A stretch of DNA of 48,627 nt from Oscillospiraceae bacterium (GTDB lineage Bacteria > Bacillota > Clostridia > Oscillospirales > Ruminococcaceae), in contig JAISLD010000048.1 of the NCBI GenBank assembly GCA_031260665.1, positions 1-48,627 on the forward strand. Reading direction: 5' to 3'. The notes below the pieces were generated by a model. It did no database searches. It saw only the letters and a program-made list of their open reading frames with translations, and had not been told where the DNA came from. A program made the position numbers and the translations under genes. Position 1 is the first letter of the stretch; the number at the start of each line of letters is the position of its first letter. This document shows, piece after piece, positions 25,764 to 36,093 of this stretch.

Positions 25764-27320
25764 GTAATCCTCAAGGTTCAGTCCCGTGGTTATCTCCGCT
25801 TCAATGCTCACGGGGTACTTGCCGAGTTTCACGGGTTCGCTGTATATCTTCTCAAGTTCTTCAGCGAGCCAAAGCGTTTGCTCCTCGACATTGTGGTCGC
25901 CGCCTGTGATAAATCCAACGAAATCGCCGCCCGCGCCTCGCCTGTCGCGCCACGCGGTTATCCCTTTGTCGCCGAAACTCTTAAGATTATCAGCGGCATA
26001 CTTGATTGCCATATCGGCGATTTCACCGCCGTACTTTGTGATAATGCCGCGAAGATTGCCAATCGCAACGTGAATAAGCACAATGTTGTCGCCGATTGCC
26101 GTTCGTTCCTCATAAAACTTTTTGAACTCAGGAAACACAAGCAGCCCCGTCAACTCGTCACGCCTTGCTTTTTCCGTTGCGAACAAATCGTGATACTTGT
26201 GCTTGTTGATATCGACAATCCGCCCCGCTATTCGCTTCACGCCTCCGTCGTCTGAACTCAACACCTTGATAGTGTGTTCAATCCAGATGTACTGACCGTC
26301 GTCAACCTTTATGCGACACTCGTAGGTACCCGTGAGGTTCGGCGAAGTAAGCAGCTTCTCGTACGGAATGAACCGTTCATCAAAGCCTTTCTTGTAATCG
26401 GGGTGGAGTATCGAATCAAATTTCTTCTGTTGCTCCACGAAAGAACCGTTGTCGGAAAACAAACCCGTTATGCTCTTTCTGTGCGTTGTGATAACACGGT
26501 AATAATCGGCGGTGATATCCGCTTCATAAACAAAGTCGGCACTGCTTTCAGACAAGAACTCACAGAGTGAGCGGCTCTCACCGAGGAGAATCTCGGCTTG
26601 GTTTCTGTGTCCCGCTTCCGCAATCGTCCCCGTCACGATTAGCCCGCCCGAAACATCGGGTGCGGACGAAGCGATAATCAGCACCTGAACAAATGTGCGG
26701 GGCGAAACCTTCAGCATTGCTTTCTGCCTTATGAGCCGCCGCGGCTTTGCTTCCGCTGCCGTAAACAACTCGGCAAGCGTTTCAGCGGAAGCGATGTCAA
26801 AGTAAGAATACAGCCTACATCGTTCAGGAAGCGGCAGATTCTTAAACATCTTCTTCCAACTTGGGGGAATGTGAAGAACAAATTCATCGGTGCTCGGAAG
26901 TTTCGCAAAGACAATATCGCGTGTGTGAACCAACGCTGTTTCAGCCATTGAGTTGACGGCGCGGTGTTGGTCGGTGAAACTTCTCTCGTAGGTGACTTTC
27001 TCAAGAAACCAGAGCATTGTTTTCTTCAGTCCGCCGCTTGATATCTTGTCAAGAGCCGCCGTTTCTTCTTTGCCGTAGGCAAGCGTGATAAGCTCGGCGG
27101 CACGCTCTGCTGTCGCGTTTATCTCGTGAACCAGCGACACGGCGAGAATACCGCCGCCGCAAAGAAGCAGAAGCGACAGCAGCGTGACCGACATTATCAC
27201 CCACACGGTCAGTTCCCACCTCGCGAGAAGCACGAGAGTCAGCACAAATATCGCAAGCAGAGGAACAAGCGCACATACGGCAATCAGCACAACACGATTA
27301 CGAATGGAACGAAACTTCAT
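25749..27320 (-). CDS. Membrane PAS protein with a degenerate GGDEF domain
   Basis: A 523-residue protein. Two membrane helices (about residues 9-30, VLIAVCALVPLLAIFVLTLVLL, and 36-60) are followed by a helical linker. A sensory part of about 200 residues comes next, with a PAS-like domain near 255-385 (LCEFLSESSADFVYEADIT; GTYECRIKVDDGQYIWIEHT). A GGDEF-fold domain follows from about residue 398 (RRDELTGLLVFPEFKKFYEE). The active-site loop reads RGAGGDFVGFI where an active cyclase has GGDEF, so diguanylate cyclase activity is unlikely. It may bind a nucleotide or act by protein contact. The ATG at 27320 lies four bases after the clpE-like stop, suggesting coupled translation. Confidence 0.75.
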   Translation of the reverse strand: MKFRSIRNRVVLIAVCALVPLLAIFVLTLVLLARWELTVWVIMSVTLLSLLLLCGGGILAVSLVHEINATAERAAELITLAYGKEETAALDKISSGGLKKTMLWFLEKVTYERSFTDQHRAVNSMAETALVHTRDIVFAKLPSTDEFVLHIPPSWKKMFKNLPLPERCRLYSYFDIASAETLAELFTAAEAKPRRLIRQKAMLKVSPRTFVQVLIIASSAPDVSGGLIVTGTIAEAGHRNQAEILLGESRSLCEFLSESSADFVYEADITADYYRVITTHRKSITGLFSDNGSFVEQQKKFDSILHPDYKKGFDERFIPYEKLLTSPNLTGTYECRIKVDDGQYIWIEHTIKVLSSDDGGVKRIAGRIVDINKHKYHDLFATEKARRDELTGLLVFPEFKKFYEERTAIGDNIVLIHVAIGNLRGIITKYGGEIADMAIKYAADNLKSFGDKGITAWRDRRGAGGDFVGFITGGDHNVEEQTLWLAEELEKIYSEPVKLGKYPVSIEAEITTGLNLEDYLASR

Positions 27321-27324
27321 ACAA

Positions 27325-29727
27325 TTAAACCACTTGAACCGCGATTGCTTCGGCAACCACAACAACGCGGACTTCAGTCACACCGCCGCTGCTTTCGATA
27401 ATAGCCGTGGCAATGCTGTCCTCGACTTCTTTGCGGATAACACGCCGTATATCACGGCCGCCGAACTTACCGCCGAACGCCTTTTTCGCGATATAAACGT
27501 AGACTTCTTCGACCACAGTCAGCGTAATCTTCTTCTCGGCAAGCGGGGCGTACATTTCTTTTACCATCAGCTTTGCGATATCACGATAGTTTTCTTCCGT
27601 GAGTGGCGAGAACACGACCACTTCATCAATCCGTGAGATAAACTCGGGGCGAAGAAAGTCTTTCAACGCTTTTATCGCTTTGTCTTTTGATATATCAGCT
27701 GTCGTTTTGCCGAAACCGACGCCCGTTGACTTATCGGTCGAGCCGGCGTTCGACGTCATACATATAACCGTGTGTTCAAACGAAACGCTTCTGCCGTGCG
27801 CGTCGTTCACCTTGCCCTCGTCAAGAATCTGAAGCAAGATGTTCAGCACATCGGGGTGCGCCTTTTCCATTTCGTCAAACAGCACCACCGAGTAAGGTTT
27901 GCGCCGCACCTTCTCGGTCAGCTGACCGCTTTCTTCATAGCCGACATACCCGGGAGGCGAGCCGATAATCCGTGACACGCTGTGTTTCTCCATATATTCG
28001 CTCATATCAAGGCGAATAAGCGGCTCAACACTGTCGAACAACTCCTCGGCAAGCACCTTGACGAGTTCAGTCTTACCAACGCCTGTTTCACCTACAAAGA
28101 TGAACGACGCGGGTCGGCGGCGCATTGAGAGCTGCACGCGTGAACGGCGAACAGCGGCGGCGACAAGCGCGCACGCTTCGTCTTGCCCGATAATCTTTTC
28201 TTTTAACGCCGCTTCGAGTTTGCCTATCTTAGAGAACTCGGTTTCCATTATCTTGTTAGCGGGGATTCCTGTCCAAAGCTCAATGACTTTTGATATGTCG
28301 TACTCGGTGATTTTGACGGAGTTTACCTCGTCCTCAAGCTCGCCTTGCCGCTTCTTCGCGACCGCCACCTCGTGGCGCAGCTCCATAACGCGGCGATAGT
28401 CGGCGTCCTCTGACGTCAGCTGTGTTTCTTCTTCAACGGACAGCTCTCTCACTTTATCTTCAAGCGAGTGATACTCGGCAAGCCCGCGGTTCGCCATAAC
28501 GGCGCAGGCGCAGGCTTCGTCAAGCAAATCTATCGCTTTGTCGGGCAAGAACCTGTCGTTGATATATCGCTCGGACATAACGGCGCAAATGCCTGCCATT
28601 TCGTCGGTCACGGTCACGCCGTGGTGCTTTTCGTAGTACTTCTTAATTCCAAGAAGCAACTTCGCTGTTTCCTCGACAGTCGGCTCGTTCACTGTCACAG
28701 GTTGAAAACGCCGTTCCAGCGCCGAGTCTTTCTCTATGTGCTTGCGGTATTCACCAAACGTCGTCGCCCCGATAACCTGCATATCTCCACGTGACAAAGC
28801 GGGCTTGAACATATTGGCGGCGTTCATACTCTCGTCACTGCCACCCGTGCCGACTAACGTATGCACCTCGTCAATGAAGATGATAACATTTCCGTTTTGC
28901 TTCACTTCGTCAATCAGCTGCTTCACCCGTTGCTCAAACTGACCGCGGAACTGCGTGCCGGCAATCAGCACAGTGAGGTCAAGCATATAGAGGATTTTGC
29001 CTTTCAGCCTATACGGAACGTCGCCGCTTGCCAAACGACGGGCGATGCCTTCAGCGATTGCGGTCTTGCCGACACCGGGTTCACCGATAAGGCACGGGTT
29101 GTTCTTTGACCGACGCGACAGAATCTGCGTCACGCGTTCTATCTCGCGGTCACGCCCGATTATGTCGTCAATCTCACCGCGTTTCGCTTTCTCGTTCAAG
29201 TTGACGCAAAACGTATCGAGCCACTTACGCTTTTTGTCTTTGTCTTTTTCTTTTCGCTTGCTGTGGTGGGGGCGTTCTTTCGATTCATAGTCGCCATCGT
29301 TTGAGGGTGCGTTGTCTTTATTCAGCAACTCATTCAACCTAAACGGTTCATAGTTGGGGTTAGAATTATCCCCGTCAGCCTTGTTTCGGTCGCCAAACAG
29401 GTTCTGAAGAAACGGCGGCAGCATTGTCCCCGCTCCGCCCGGTTTGAACAAGGTTTCTTCTTCTTCGCCGTCGTTGTCGTCGTCGTCGTCTGAATCCGCG
29501 TCGTTGTCTCTGTTGTTGAGGTTGCCTGTCTCAAGCATACCGTCCACCCCGAACATATCAAGTTCATCTTCCGTTATCCCAAGTTGGTCCATATAAAACT
29601 TCACTTGCGGGATACCCGTTTCTTTTGCGCACCTAAGACACAGCCCCTCGTCGTGCTTTCCATTTTGGTCTACAGTTGAGATGAAAACCACAGCTGCTCT
29701 TTTCCTGCACCTTGTACACATTATCAT
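27325..29727 (-). CDS. ClpE-like AAA+ unfoldase with N-terminal zinc finger
   Basis: An 800-residue Clp/Hsp100 ATPase. Residues 1-40 form a CxxC...CxxC zinc finger ([21 protein letters not shown]) as in ClpE and McsA. A long acidic then Lys-rich linker follows (about 75-165, with [14 protein letters not shown] and [12 protein letters not shown]). AAA domain 1 has [13 protein letters not shown] and [15 protein letters not shown] domain 2 has [23 protein letters not shown] and [14 protein letters not shown] loop (TGVGFGK), which in this family contacts ClpP, suggests it feeds a ClpP protease encoded elsewhere. The first ATG has GGGGAGA upstream. Clp N-domain repeats of ClpC are absent, which favours ClpE. 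Confidence 0.88.
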   Translation of the reverse strand: MIMCTRCRKRAAVVFISTVDQNGKHDEGLCLRCAKETGIPQVKFYMDQLGITEDELDMFGVDGMLETGNLNNRDNDADSDDDDDNDGEEEETLFKPGGAGTMLPPFLQNLFGDRNKADGDNSNPNYEPFRLNELLNKDNAPSNDGDYESKERPHHSKRKEKDKDKKRKWLDTFCVNLNEKAKRGEIDDIIGRDREIERVTQILSRRSKNNPCLIGEPGVGKTAIAEGIARRLASGDVPYRLKGKILYMLDLTVLIAGTQFRGQFEQRVKQLIDEVKQNGNVIIFIDEVHTLVGTGGSDESMNAANMFKPALSRGDMQVIGATTFGEYRKHIEKDSALERRFQPVTVNEPTVEETAKLLLGIKKYYEKHHGVTVTDEMAGICAVMSERYINDRFLPDKAIDLLDEACACAVMANRGLAEYHSLEDKVRELSVEEETQLTSEDADYRRVMELRHEVAVAKKRQGELEDEVNSVKITEYDISKVIELWTGIPANKIMETEFSKIGKLEAALKEKIIGQDEACALVAAAVRRSRVQLSMRRRPASFIFVGETGVGKTELVKVLAEELFDSVEPLIRLDMSEYMEKHSVSRIIGSPPGYVGYEESGQLTEKVRRKPYSVVLFDEMEKAHPDVLNILLQILDEGKVNDAHGRSVSFEHTVICMTSNAGSTDKSTGVGFGKTTADISKDKAIKALKDFLRPEFISRIDEVVVFSPLTEENYRDIAKLMVKEMYAPLAEKKITLTVVEEVYVYIAKKAFGGKFGGRDIRRVIRKEVEDSIATAIIESSGGVTEVRVVVVAEAIAVQVV

Positions 29728-29744
29728 AACAAATATCTCCCCTT

Positions 29745-30746
29745 TTACGCGAGTAAGTCAACGTCATAGACTTGCTTGAACACCGTGGTGTCGTTTATAA
29801 CCGTGGAATTGAAGAACAAGCCGCTGTCGTCTGTCGCCGACACTATCAGCCTCACCGCTATTCCGATAAATAAGATGATTATAATAGCCTTTACAAAGCC
29901 AAGAAGTGCGCCACCGAGTGAGTTCAGGCTGCCGACCACAGGGACGTGCCTCACCGCCCCCGCGACTTTGCCGCATACAGACGACGCCACACCGAACACA
30001 ATCCCGTAAATCAACAGGAAGCAAACGACAGTAAGCCCTCGCATAACAGTCGGTCGGATAATCTCGTTCCTGAACGCTGTTTCGGTGTCGGTTTCGCCGC
30101 TGTTCATCAGCACACGGATTATCCGCGACATATCACCGGAATACATTCCGCTGAACTTGTCGGCTACTTTGCCGAGTGGCGACTCACCCGAACCCGAGGT
30201 CGTCATCTCATCTAAGATTTTTGTGAGGAACAACTCTCCTCGGTCAACACCGGCGAGTTCAGACGCGGTGATTTCAACCTTGCCGAGGTCGAGGTGAGCC
30301 AAGTCAAGCCCCGCTTTGCTGAGTCCAAACGCTGAAAGGTCGGCACGGTCAATCCCCGTGTAAGACAAGTTGACGTTTGATAAATCGAGAATCGCCTTGC
30401 CTGTAGAGTCAATCTCCGGCTCTATATCCGCAAGTTTTCGTTGTCCAATGATGATGTTCTCGGTGTCCACATAAGACAAGCCCTTATAGGAGGAAAGATT
30501 TGGCAGCTCCCCCACGGACTCTTTCACTACCTTGCTTATCCTGTCCTCAATCGCGCCCTCAAGAAAGTTTTTATAAACAAAGTTTGCAACCGAACCCGAA
30601 AGGAGAACCGCCGATAAAACAGCGGCAACCATAGCTGTCAAGGATAGCACGATACCCGCGAAGCCCTTTTTATACCCCGAAAACATCGAGGCGAGAACCA
30701 CGCCGACAATGATTAAATCATAGAACCAATGCAGATTTTCACCCAT
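29745..30746 (-). CDS. CvpA family membrane protein
   Basis: A 333-residue protein with the CvpA layout. Two N-terminal membrane segments (DLIIVGVVLASMFSGYKKGFAGIV and LTAMVAAVLSAVLLSG) contain the typical GYKKGF motif. An outside loop of about 150 residues follows, then two further segments (VVCFLLIYGIVFGVASSV; LGFVKAIIIILFIGIAVRL). CvpA proteins have poorly defined roles; some affect colicin export, envelope integrity or bile resistance. The Gly-rich link LNSLGGALLGFVKA matches the family. It lies 13 bases after the DUF5711 gene and 17 bases before the clpE-like gene. Confidence 0.85.
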   Translation of the reverse strand: MGENLHWFYDLIIVGVVLASMFSGYKKGFAGIVLSLTAMVAAVLSAVLLSGSVANFVYKNFLEGAIEDRISKVVKESVGELPNLSSYKGLSYVDTENIIIGQRKLADIEPEIDSTGKAILDLSNVNLSYTGIDRADLSAFGLSKAGLDLAHLDLGKVEITASELAGVDRGELFLTKILDEMTTSGSGESPLGKVADKFSGMYSGDMSRIIRVLMNSGETDTETAFRNEIIRPTVMRGLTVVCFLLIYGIVFGVASSVCGKVAGAVRHVPVVGSLNSLGGALLGFVKAIIIILFIGIAVRLIVSATDDSGLFFNSTVINDTTVFKQVYDVDLLA

Positions 30747-30759
30747 TATCTCACTCTGA

Positions 30760-31926
30760 TTACTCTAATATATAGATGTATCCGTTTGAAGCGGCGACAA
30801 CCAAACCGTTGTCTGTCACCGCGAAAGAACCGATAGCGCTGATGCTGTCATCAACTCCCGACAAGATTTCTCCGTCAAGTTCGGCACTCCGAGAGAACAC
30901 TTGCCCCTCCTCAAGAGTATACACTATTTCACCGAAAATTGCAACCGAAACAGGATTTGTCTTAAGTGCGCCGATTACGTCGCCGTTGTAGTCAATCGTT
31001 ATCAGTCTGCGGCTTCCGTCAACCGCGTCTGTAGTGACGAGCGTGAAGAAGTCGCGACCTTGTTTGGCGGCGAAAATTCCGTCGCCCCCCAGTGAATACG
31101 CGCCCTTTTGCTCAAACGTCGCGGCGTTTACAAAAAGCGCGCCATCGTCGCAAAGCACCGCCGCTGTGTTGTTTGTGCGCCAGAGTTTCAGCACCAGCGA
31201 GCCTTTCGGCAACGCCACGCTTCGTGTCGCCGCTTCTTCGCCGCTGTATTCAAAATACTGCAAACCGCAAGCGAAGTCGCCGTTTTCCGCTCCGCGTGTC
31301 GCGACATAAACGCCGTTCTCGGCAGGAACACAGTCGGCGGCAAAGTCGTCAAGGAAGATGTGGAGGTATCGAAACTCGCCGCTTTTGTCAAACACCACAA
31401 CGATATTGCGGTATTCGTCAGACGAAGCAATAACAGCAGCGTTGCCATTGTCGCCTACAGCCGCCGACGAAATTTCCCACGCTTTACCCGAATCCGTTCG
31501 CCTGCCGTTCTCATCATAAAGCCCCGCCTGACACTCGGCGACCTTACCGTTTTTGTTGTACATCGTTATCTTTGTCGCGTATTCGTCAAACACCACCAAC
31601 GTGCCGCCGCCTGTCAGCACACGGGGCGACTTGCAGTTGTGCCGTTCACTCGAGAGTTTCGCGCCGTCTTTGTTGTACATCGTGACATATATGTCGTTCA
31701 CCGCGGCAAACCCGCTGCCGACCGCGTAGAGCTGCGGTTGCACACCGCCGTCAAGTTCCAGCGGAAAGCCGCCGCCACGAACCGAAAACCTCTCGGGGAG
31801 TTCGGTCGCCCAAGTTATTATCTCCTCGCGGTTGATATAAACTAACGCGAACGCAAACAAAATCACACCTGCAAGCGCAAGCCGCAAGGTGAAGTTCACG
31901 CGATTCTGCTTTGGTTTTTCGTTCAT
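30760..31926 (-). CDS. DUF5711-like membrane-anchored beta-propeller protein
   Basis: A 388-residue protein with one N-terminal membrane segment (about residues 12-31, LALAGVILFAFALVYINREE) and a long repeat-rich outer region. Repeated blades such as YAVGSGFAAVNDIYVTMYNKDG and GEFRYLHIFLDDFAADCVPA suggest a beta-propeller. It resembles clostridial DUF5711 proteins, whose role is unknown. It follows truA by 12 bases in the same operon. Confidence 0.7.
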   Translation of the reverse strand: MNEKPKQNRVNFTLRLALAGVILFAFALVYINREEIITWATELPERFSVRGGGFPLELDGGVQPQLYAVGSGFAAVNDIYVTMYNKDGAKLSSERHNCKSPRVLTGGGTLVVFDEYATKITMYNKNGKVAECQAGLYDENGRRTDSGKAWEISSAAVGDNGNAAVIASSDEYRNIVVVFDKSGEFRYLHIFLDDFAADCVPAENGVYVATRGAENGDFACGLQYFEYSGEEAATRSVALPKGSLVLKLWRTNNTAAVLCDDGALFVNAATFEQKGAYSLGGDGIFAAKQGRDFFTLVTTDAVDGSRRLITIDYNGDVIGALKTNPVSVAIFGEIVYTLEEGQVFSRSAELDGEILSGVDDSISAIGSFAVTDNGLVVAASNGYIYILE

Positions 31927-31938
31927 AGCACTACTCTT

Positions 31939-32691
31939 TTATGAATAAAACACTTCTTCAAGATAAAGCGCGTAACCCGGCAACGTCTTGCCTGCTTTGG
32001 CTCTGTCGCCGCTTTGAAGCGCATACGCCACATCTTCAACGGTGAACCGACCGACTCCAACGTAAAGCAACGTGCCCGCGATGATTCGCACCATATTGTG
32101 AAGAAAACCTTTGCCACTCACTTCTATCCGCGTGAACGAGCCGTTTTGTTCACTCACCGACACGTCTGTGACCTCACGGACAGTTGATAACAGCCGCGTC
32201 TTTGCTTCGGCGGCACAGAACGCCGAAAAGTCGTGTTCACCGATAAGAACATTCGCTGATTTGTTCATTTCTGTGATGTCGAGTGAACGTGAAACATGAA
32301 ACGACGGCACAAATACATCGGCGGTCGGTGCCGTGCAAAGCAGATAGACGTATCGTTTGCCGACACACGAGTACCTCGCGTGGAAGTCGTTGTCGGTGGT
32401 GACGAGGCTTTTCAGAGATATATCAGTCGGCAAAAGCCCGCCGACAAGTCGAAGCAGTCCGTTGTCGGGGATAGAATTGTTTGACGTGAAAACATTGAAG
32501 CAGTAGTCACGTGCGTGCACACCTGCGTCTGTTCGTGAACAACCGACGACTTTCACCGCTTCACCGAGTGCCGATGACAGCGTTTTGTTAAGTTCCAACT
32601 CGACTGTTCGCTTGTTCGGCTGAATCTGAAACCCGGAGAAGCCTTTTCCGTTGTAAGCGATGTGACAGCGCAAATTTCTCAGATTATCCAC
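31939..32691 (-). CDS. truA: tRNA pseudouridine(38-40) synthase
   Basis: A 250-residue enzyme that makes pseudouridine at positions 38-40 of the tRNA anticodon arm. The catalytic Asp is in GCSRTDAGVHARD, and FLHNMVRIIAGTL is typical. The start is uncertain: the family N-terminus aligns with LRNLRCHIAYNGKGFSGFQ. A GTG at 32691 overlapping the end of ecfT is chosen, because the longer frame adds 19 residues unlike TruA. A TTG at 32673 is the alternative. In Firmicutes truA commonly follows ecfA1-ecfA2-ecfT. Confidence 0.9.
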   Translation of the reverse strand: MDNLRNLRCHIAYNGKGFSGFQIQPNKRTVELELNKTLSSALGEAVKVVGCSRTDAGVHARDYCFNVFTSNNSIPDNGLLRLVGGLLPTDISLKSLVTTDNDFHARYSCVGKRYVYLLCTAPTADVFVPSFHVSRSLDITEMNKSANVLIGEHDFSAFCAAEAKTRLLSTVREVTDVSVSEQNGSFTRIEVSGKGFLHNMVRIIAGTLLYVGVGRFTVEDVAYALQSGDRAKAGKTLPGYALYLEEVFYS

Positions 32692-33491
32692 GGCACAAAC
32701 CCAACCGCGATTACTGCGGCAGCCACAACCAGCGTGACCGTCAGGCACACGCCGTCAATCGCGGCGGACTTGAGCGTACGCAAGCGTGTTCGTCCCTCGC
32801 CGCCTCGATAACAACGACATTCCATCGCGAGCGCAAGGTCGCTTGCTCGCTTAAACGCGGATACAAACAGCGGAACCAACACAGGCACGAGTGCCTTGAC
32901 GCGGACTTTCAGCGAACCCGTGTCGAGTTGCGCCCCTCTCGCCTTTTGTGCCGACATTATGCGGTCGGTTTCTTCAATCAGCGTTGGGATAAACCGCAAA
33001 GCAATCGTCATCATCATCGCCAATTCGTGAACAGGGAACTTCACTTTCTTCAGCGGAGCAAGCAGGTTCTCGATTGCGTCGGTCAGCATAATCGGCGACG
33101 TAGTGTAGGTGAGCAGCGACATTCCCGCAATCAGCGCAACCACACGGACCACCATAAACACAGCGGTTTCAATCCCGTTTTCGTATATCGAGATAAACTG
33201 CCACTGCCACAACAGCTCGCCGCCTGTTATGAAGAACAGGTTAAGCACACCCGAGAAGATTATCAGCGGCAACACGGGCTTAAGCCCCTTAAGCGCAAGC
33301 GAGATTTTGATTTTCCCGACCGCGTAAGCGAAGAAAGCAAACAGAGTTGCCACAAAAATCGCCGTGAAATTCTGCGCGGCAAACAGCATAGCGATGAAGA
33401 TGATGCTTTCTATCAGCTTGAAGCGTGGGTCTTGCCTGTGAAGAACCGAATCCCCGGGGAAGAATTGCCCAATTGTGATGTCTTTTAACAT
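32679..33491 (-). CDS. ecfT: ECF transporter transmembrane subunit EcfT
   Basis: A 270-residue membrane protein with about five to six helices. It starts ITIGQFFPGDSVLHRQDPRFKL, as in EcfT. The two short coupling helices contain SAQKARGAQLDTGS and LALAMECRCYRGGEGRTRL. The second keeps the Arg-Gly part, with Cys where Ala is usual. It couples the EcfA1/A2 ATPases to vitamin-binding S components encoded elsewhere. Confidence 0.93.
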   Translation of the reverse strand: MLKDITIGQFFPGDSVLHRQDPRFKLIESIIFIAMLFAAQNFTAIFVATLFAFFAYAVGKIKISLALKGLKPVLPLIIFSGVLNLFFITGGELLWQWQFISIYENGIETAVFMVVRVVALIAGMSLLTYTTSPIMLTDAIENLLAPLKKVKFPVHELAMMMTIALRFIPTLIEETDRIMSAQKARGAQLDTGSLKVRVKALVPVLVPLFVSAFKRASDLALAMECRCYRGGEGRTRLRTLKSAAIDGVCLTVTLVVAAAVIAVGFVPWII

Positions 33492-33520
33492 AGTTTACTG
33501 TTTATTTCATATAATTAAAA

Positions 33521-34387
33521 TTACAACGAAAGAAGCCGCTTTGCCGCTTCCTCGACTGTCCGCGGCGCGCCGATGTTTATGCCGCGCCGTTTAAGCAGCA
33601 GCGCAAGCCGTGTGATTTGCGGCAACGCCAAACCCGCTTCGGCAAGCACGCCGTCCTCGGCAAACACGTCCTCGGTGTCGCCGTAAAGGAGAACCTTGCC
33701 GTCAGACATAACTAGCACCTTGTCGGTGAAACGCGCTATGTCCTCCATTGAGTGCGACACAAGCAGTATCGTCACGTTGTTGTCACTTCGGTACTTGCTG
33801 ATTCGGTTCAGCACCATTTCACGCCCCGAAGGGTCAAGCCCTGCCGCAGGTTCGTCAAGAATAAGCAGCCGCGGTTGCATTGCAAGCACACCGGCGAGAG
33901 CAACGCGGCGTTTCTCGCCGCCAGATAAGTCAAACGGTGACTTGGTGAGCCACTCGTCTTTCACTTCCATTGCGGCGGCGGCTTCTTTCACCCGTGTGTC
34001 CACTTCGCTGTCAGACAACCCCATGTTCTTCGGACCAAACGCGATATCTTTGTAGCAGGTTTCCTCAAACAACTGATACTCTGAAAACTGGAACACAAGC
34101 CCTGCCTCAAAGCGTGCCGCCCTGATGTCATAGCCTTTTGCCCAGATGTCTTTGCCAAACAGCACGACTGTGCCGCTTGTCGGCTTCAGCAGTCCGTTGA
34201 GGTGCTGAACCAACGTCGTTTTGCCGCTGCCTGTGTGACCGACTATCCCTATGAACGCGCCTTCTTCCGCTGTGAAGTCCGTGCCGTCAAGCGCAGCGGC
34301 TTCAAATGGAGTGCCCGCGCCGTAGATATAGCGCAGGTTTGTTGTTGTGACTGCTGACAATGTGTTATCCTTTTGAATGTCGTTCAA
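33521..34387 (-). CDS. ecfA2: ECF transporter ATP-binding protein EcfA2
   Basis: A 288-residue ABC ATPase. It has Walker [10 protein letters not shown], signature [13 protein letters not shown], Walker [14 protein letters not shown] and the switch His in LVSHSM. The segment [19 protein letters not shown] is typical of the second ECF ATPase. The ATG overlaps the end of ecfA1 by 23 bases. The 29 bases to ecfT show nothing else. Confidence 0.93.
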   Translation of the reverse strand: MNDIQKDNTLSAVTTTNLRYIYGAGTPFEAAALDGTDFTAEEGAFIGIVGHTGSGKTTLVQHLNGLLKPTSGTVVLFGKDIWAKGYDIRAARFEAGLVFQFSEYQLFEETCYKDIAFGPKNMGLSDSEVDTRVKEAAAAMEVKDEWLTKSPFDLSGGEKRRVALAGVLAMQPRLLILDEPAAGLDPSGREMVLNRISKYRSDNNVTILLVSHSMEDIARFTDKVLVMSDGKVLLYGDTEDVFAEDGVLAEAGLALPQITRLALLLKRRGINIGAPRTVEEAAKRLLSL

Positions 34388-35234
34388 TATAATCGGCTAT
34401 CGCAAAAGCGCAAGACTGCTCGTCCAAGATATCGGGGGCTAAGTCCCATCCGTTTTGATTCAACTGATACGCCAAAGCGGTGACTTGCGGCACGTCAAGC
34501 CCGAGTTTTCTCATCTGCTCCACATCAGAGAAGATTTCACTCGGTGTGCCGTCAGCCACAATCCGTCCGTTTGCCATAACGGCGACTCTGTCGGAAGCGG
34601 CGGCTTCTTCCATATAGTGGGTTATAAGAATCACAGTGATTCCCTTTTCACGGTTCAACCGCCGAACTGTTGTGATAACTTCTTCTCTGCCTTTCGGGTC
34701 AAGCATTGCGGTCGGCTCGTCAAAGACAATGCACTCGGGTTCCATCGCGATTACTCCCGCGATTGCCACCCGCTGCTTTTGCCCACCCGACAGCTGATGA
34801 GGCGCGTGCTTTCGGTATTTGTATATCCCCGCCGTTTTCATCGCGTTGTCTATTCTCACGCGGATTTCATCGGGGGGAACGCCGAGGTTCTCGGGGGCGA
34901 ACGCCACGTCCTCTTCCACAATCGCGGCGACAATCTGGTTGTCGGGGTTTTGAAACACCATTCCCACTTTTCGCCGAATATGAAACAGCTTTGTTTCATC
35001 TTTGGTGTCCATTCCATCGACTAACACCGTGCCGTTTGTCGGCACGAGTATCCCGTTGAAGAGTTTCGCCAAAGTTGACTTGCCGCTTCCGTTTGAACCG
35101 AGGATTGAAACAAAGCTTCCCTTTTCCACCGCAAAGTCAATGCCGTGAAGCACGTCGCTTCCCTCTGTTTGCACTCCGTTCTCGTCATAGTTGCCGTATG
35201 CGTAAGATAGATTGGTTGCTTCTATTATTTTCAT
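34365..35234 (-). CDS. ecfA1: ECF transporter ATP-binding protein EcfA1
   Basis: A 289-residue ABC ATPase. It has Walker [13 protein letters not shown], signature [13 protein letters not shown], Walker [14 protein letters not shown] and the switch His in LITHYM. The [20 protein letters not shown] segment is the hallmark of EcfA1. The ATG overlaps the methyltransferase stop in an ATGA. It pairs with EcfA2 in a heterodimer that powers vitamin uptake. Confidence 0.94.
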   Translation of the reverse strand: MKIIEATNLSYAYGNYDENGVQTEGSDVLHGIDFAVEKGSFVSILGSNGSGKSTLAKLFNGILVPTNGTVLVDGMDTKDETKLFHIRRKVGMVFQNPDNQIVAAIVEEDVAFAPENLGVPPDEIRVRIDNAMKTAGIYKYRKHAPHQLSGGQKQRVAIAGVIAMEPECIVFDEPTAMLDPKGREEVITTVRRLNREKGITVILITHYMEEAAASDRVAVMANGRIVADGTPSEIFSDVEQMRKLGLDVPQVTALAYQLNQNGWDLAPDILDEQSCAFAIADYIERHSKG

Positions 35235-36088
35235 TCAAATTTCACAATCGCGGTATTCCCCGCAGGAAGAACAAGACCTGTGTGGGTGACAGGCAGCCCT
35301 ATCTCGTCCGCTGTTATGTCCGCGCCACCGAAAACCGTTTGCATAAGGCACTTCATCACTGACGGCGACAGTCCCGCCGTGTAACCGTTCAGCATAACAA
35401 ACAGCGGTTTATCCGACAACGACTCGGCGACGAGTTTCATCAGTGAATACAGCTCATCTTCGAGTTTCCACATTTCGCCTGTCGGTCCTCTGCCGTAACT
35501 CGGCGGGTCAAGGATAACCGCGTCATACTTCACTCCTCGCCTTATCTCCCTCGCAATGAATTTCTTTGCGTCGTCGGTGATATAGCGGACGTTGCCGTCT
35601 ATTTTTGAGAGAACCGCGTTCTCTTTTGCCCACTGCACCATTCCCTTTGCCGCGTCAACGTGCGTGACCGACACATTCGTGCCGACACTCGCGGCTGAAA
35701 GCGTCGCGCCGCCTGTGTAGGCAAACAAGTTCAGCAGGTTTGCGTGATTACGTTGTTTCAGCAGTTCAGCCGCCGTATCCCAGTTGACCGCCTGTTCAGG
35801 GAACAAACCCGTGTGCTTGAACCCCGTCGGCTTGACCTTGAACGTCAAGTCTTTATAAGCAACGCGCCACTGCTGCGGCACATCACGGAAATACTCCCAG
35901 TGACCGCCACCCTTTGCGCTTCTTATATAACGCGCTTCGGCGGAAGCCCAACGCGGCGATAAATTCTCGTTGGTCCAGACCACAACGGGGTCGGGGCGAA
36001 TGAGAACATGGCTTCCCCACCGCTCCAGTCGCTCACCGTTTGAGGTGTCTATCAGTTCATAGTCTTGCCAAGTTGACGATATTCTCAT
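35231..36088 (-). CDS. Class I SAM-dependent methyltransferase, RlmI-like
   Basis: A 285-residue protein with a Rossmann methyltransferase core. Motif I is [20 protein letters not shown] (about residues 118-137), followed by [19 protein letters not shown], and the catalytic-region motif is [11 protein letters not shown]. The N-terminus lacks a clear PUA domain. This layout occurs in the RlmI/RlmK family that methylates 23S rRNA and related enzymes, so a role in RNA methylation is likely but the site is unknown. It ends overlapping ecfA1 and starts five bases after ruvB. Confidence 0.82.
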   Translation of the reverse strand: MRISSTWQDYELIDTSNGERLERWGSHVLIRPDPVVVWTNENLSPRWASAEARYIRSAKGGGHWEYFRDVPQQWRVAYKDLTFKVKPTGFKHTGLFPEQAVNWDTAAELLKQRNHANLLNLFAYTGGATLSAASVGTNVSVTHVDAAKGMVQWAKENAVLSKIDGNVRYITDDAKKFIAREIRRGVKYDAVILDPPSYGRGPTGEMWKLEDELYSLMKLVAESLSDKPLFVMLNGYTAGLSPSVMKCLMQTVFGGADITADEIGLPVTHTGLVLPAGNTAIVKFE

Positions 36089-36093
36089 TGTTT

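Noticed and set aside
32673-32691. TTATCCAC sequence at the ecfT-truA junction as a DnaA box
   Set aside because: It lies in overlapping coding sequence (the last ecfT codons) and is a single copy.
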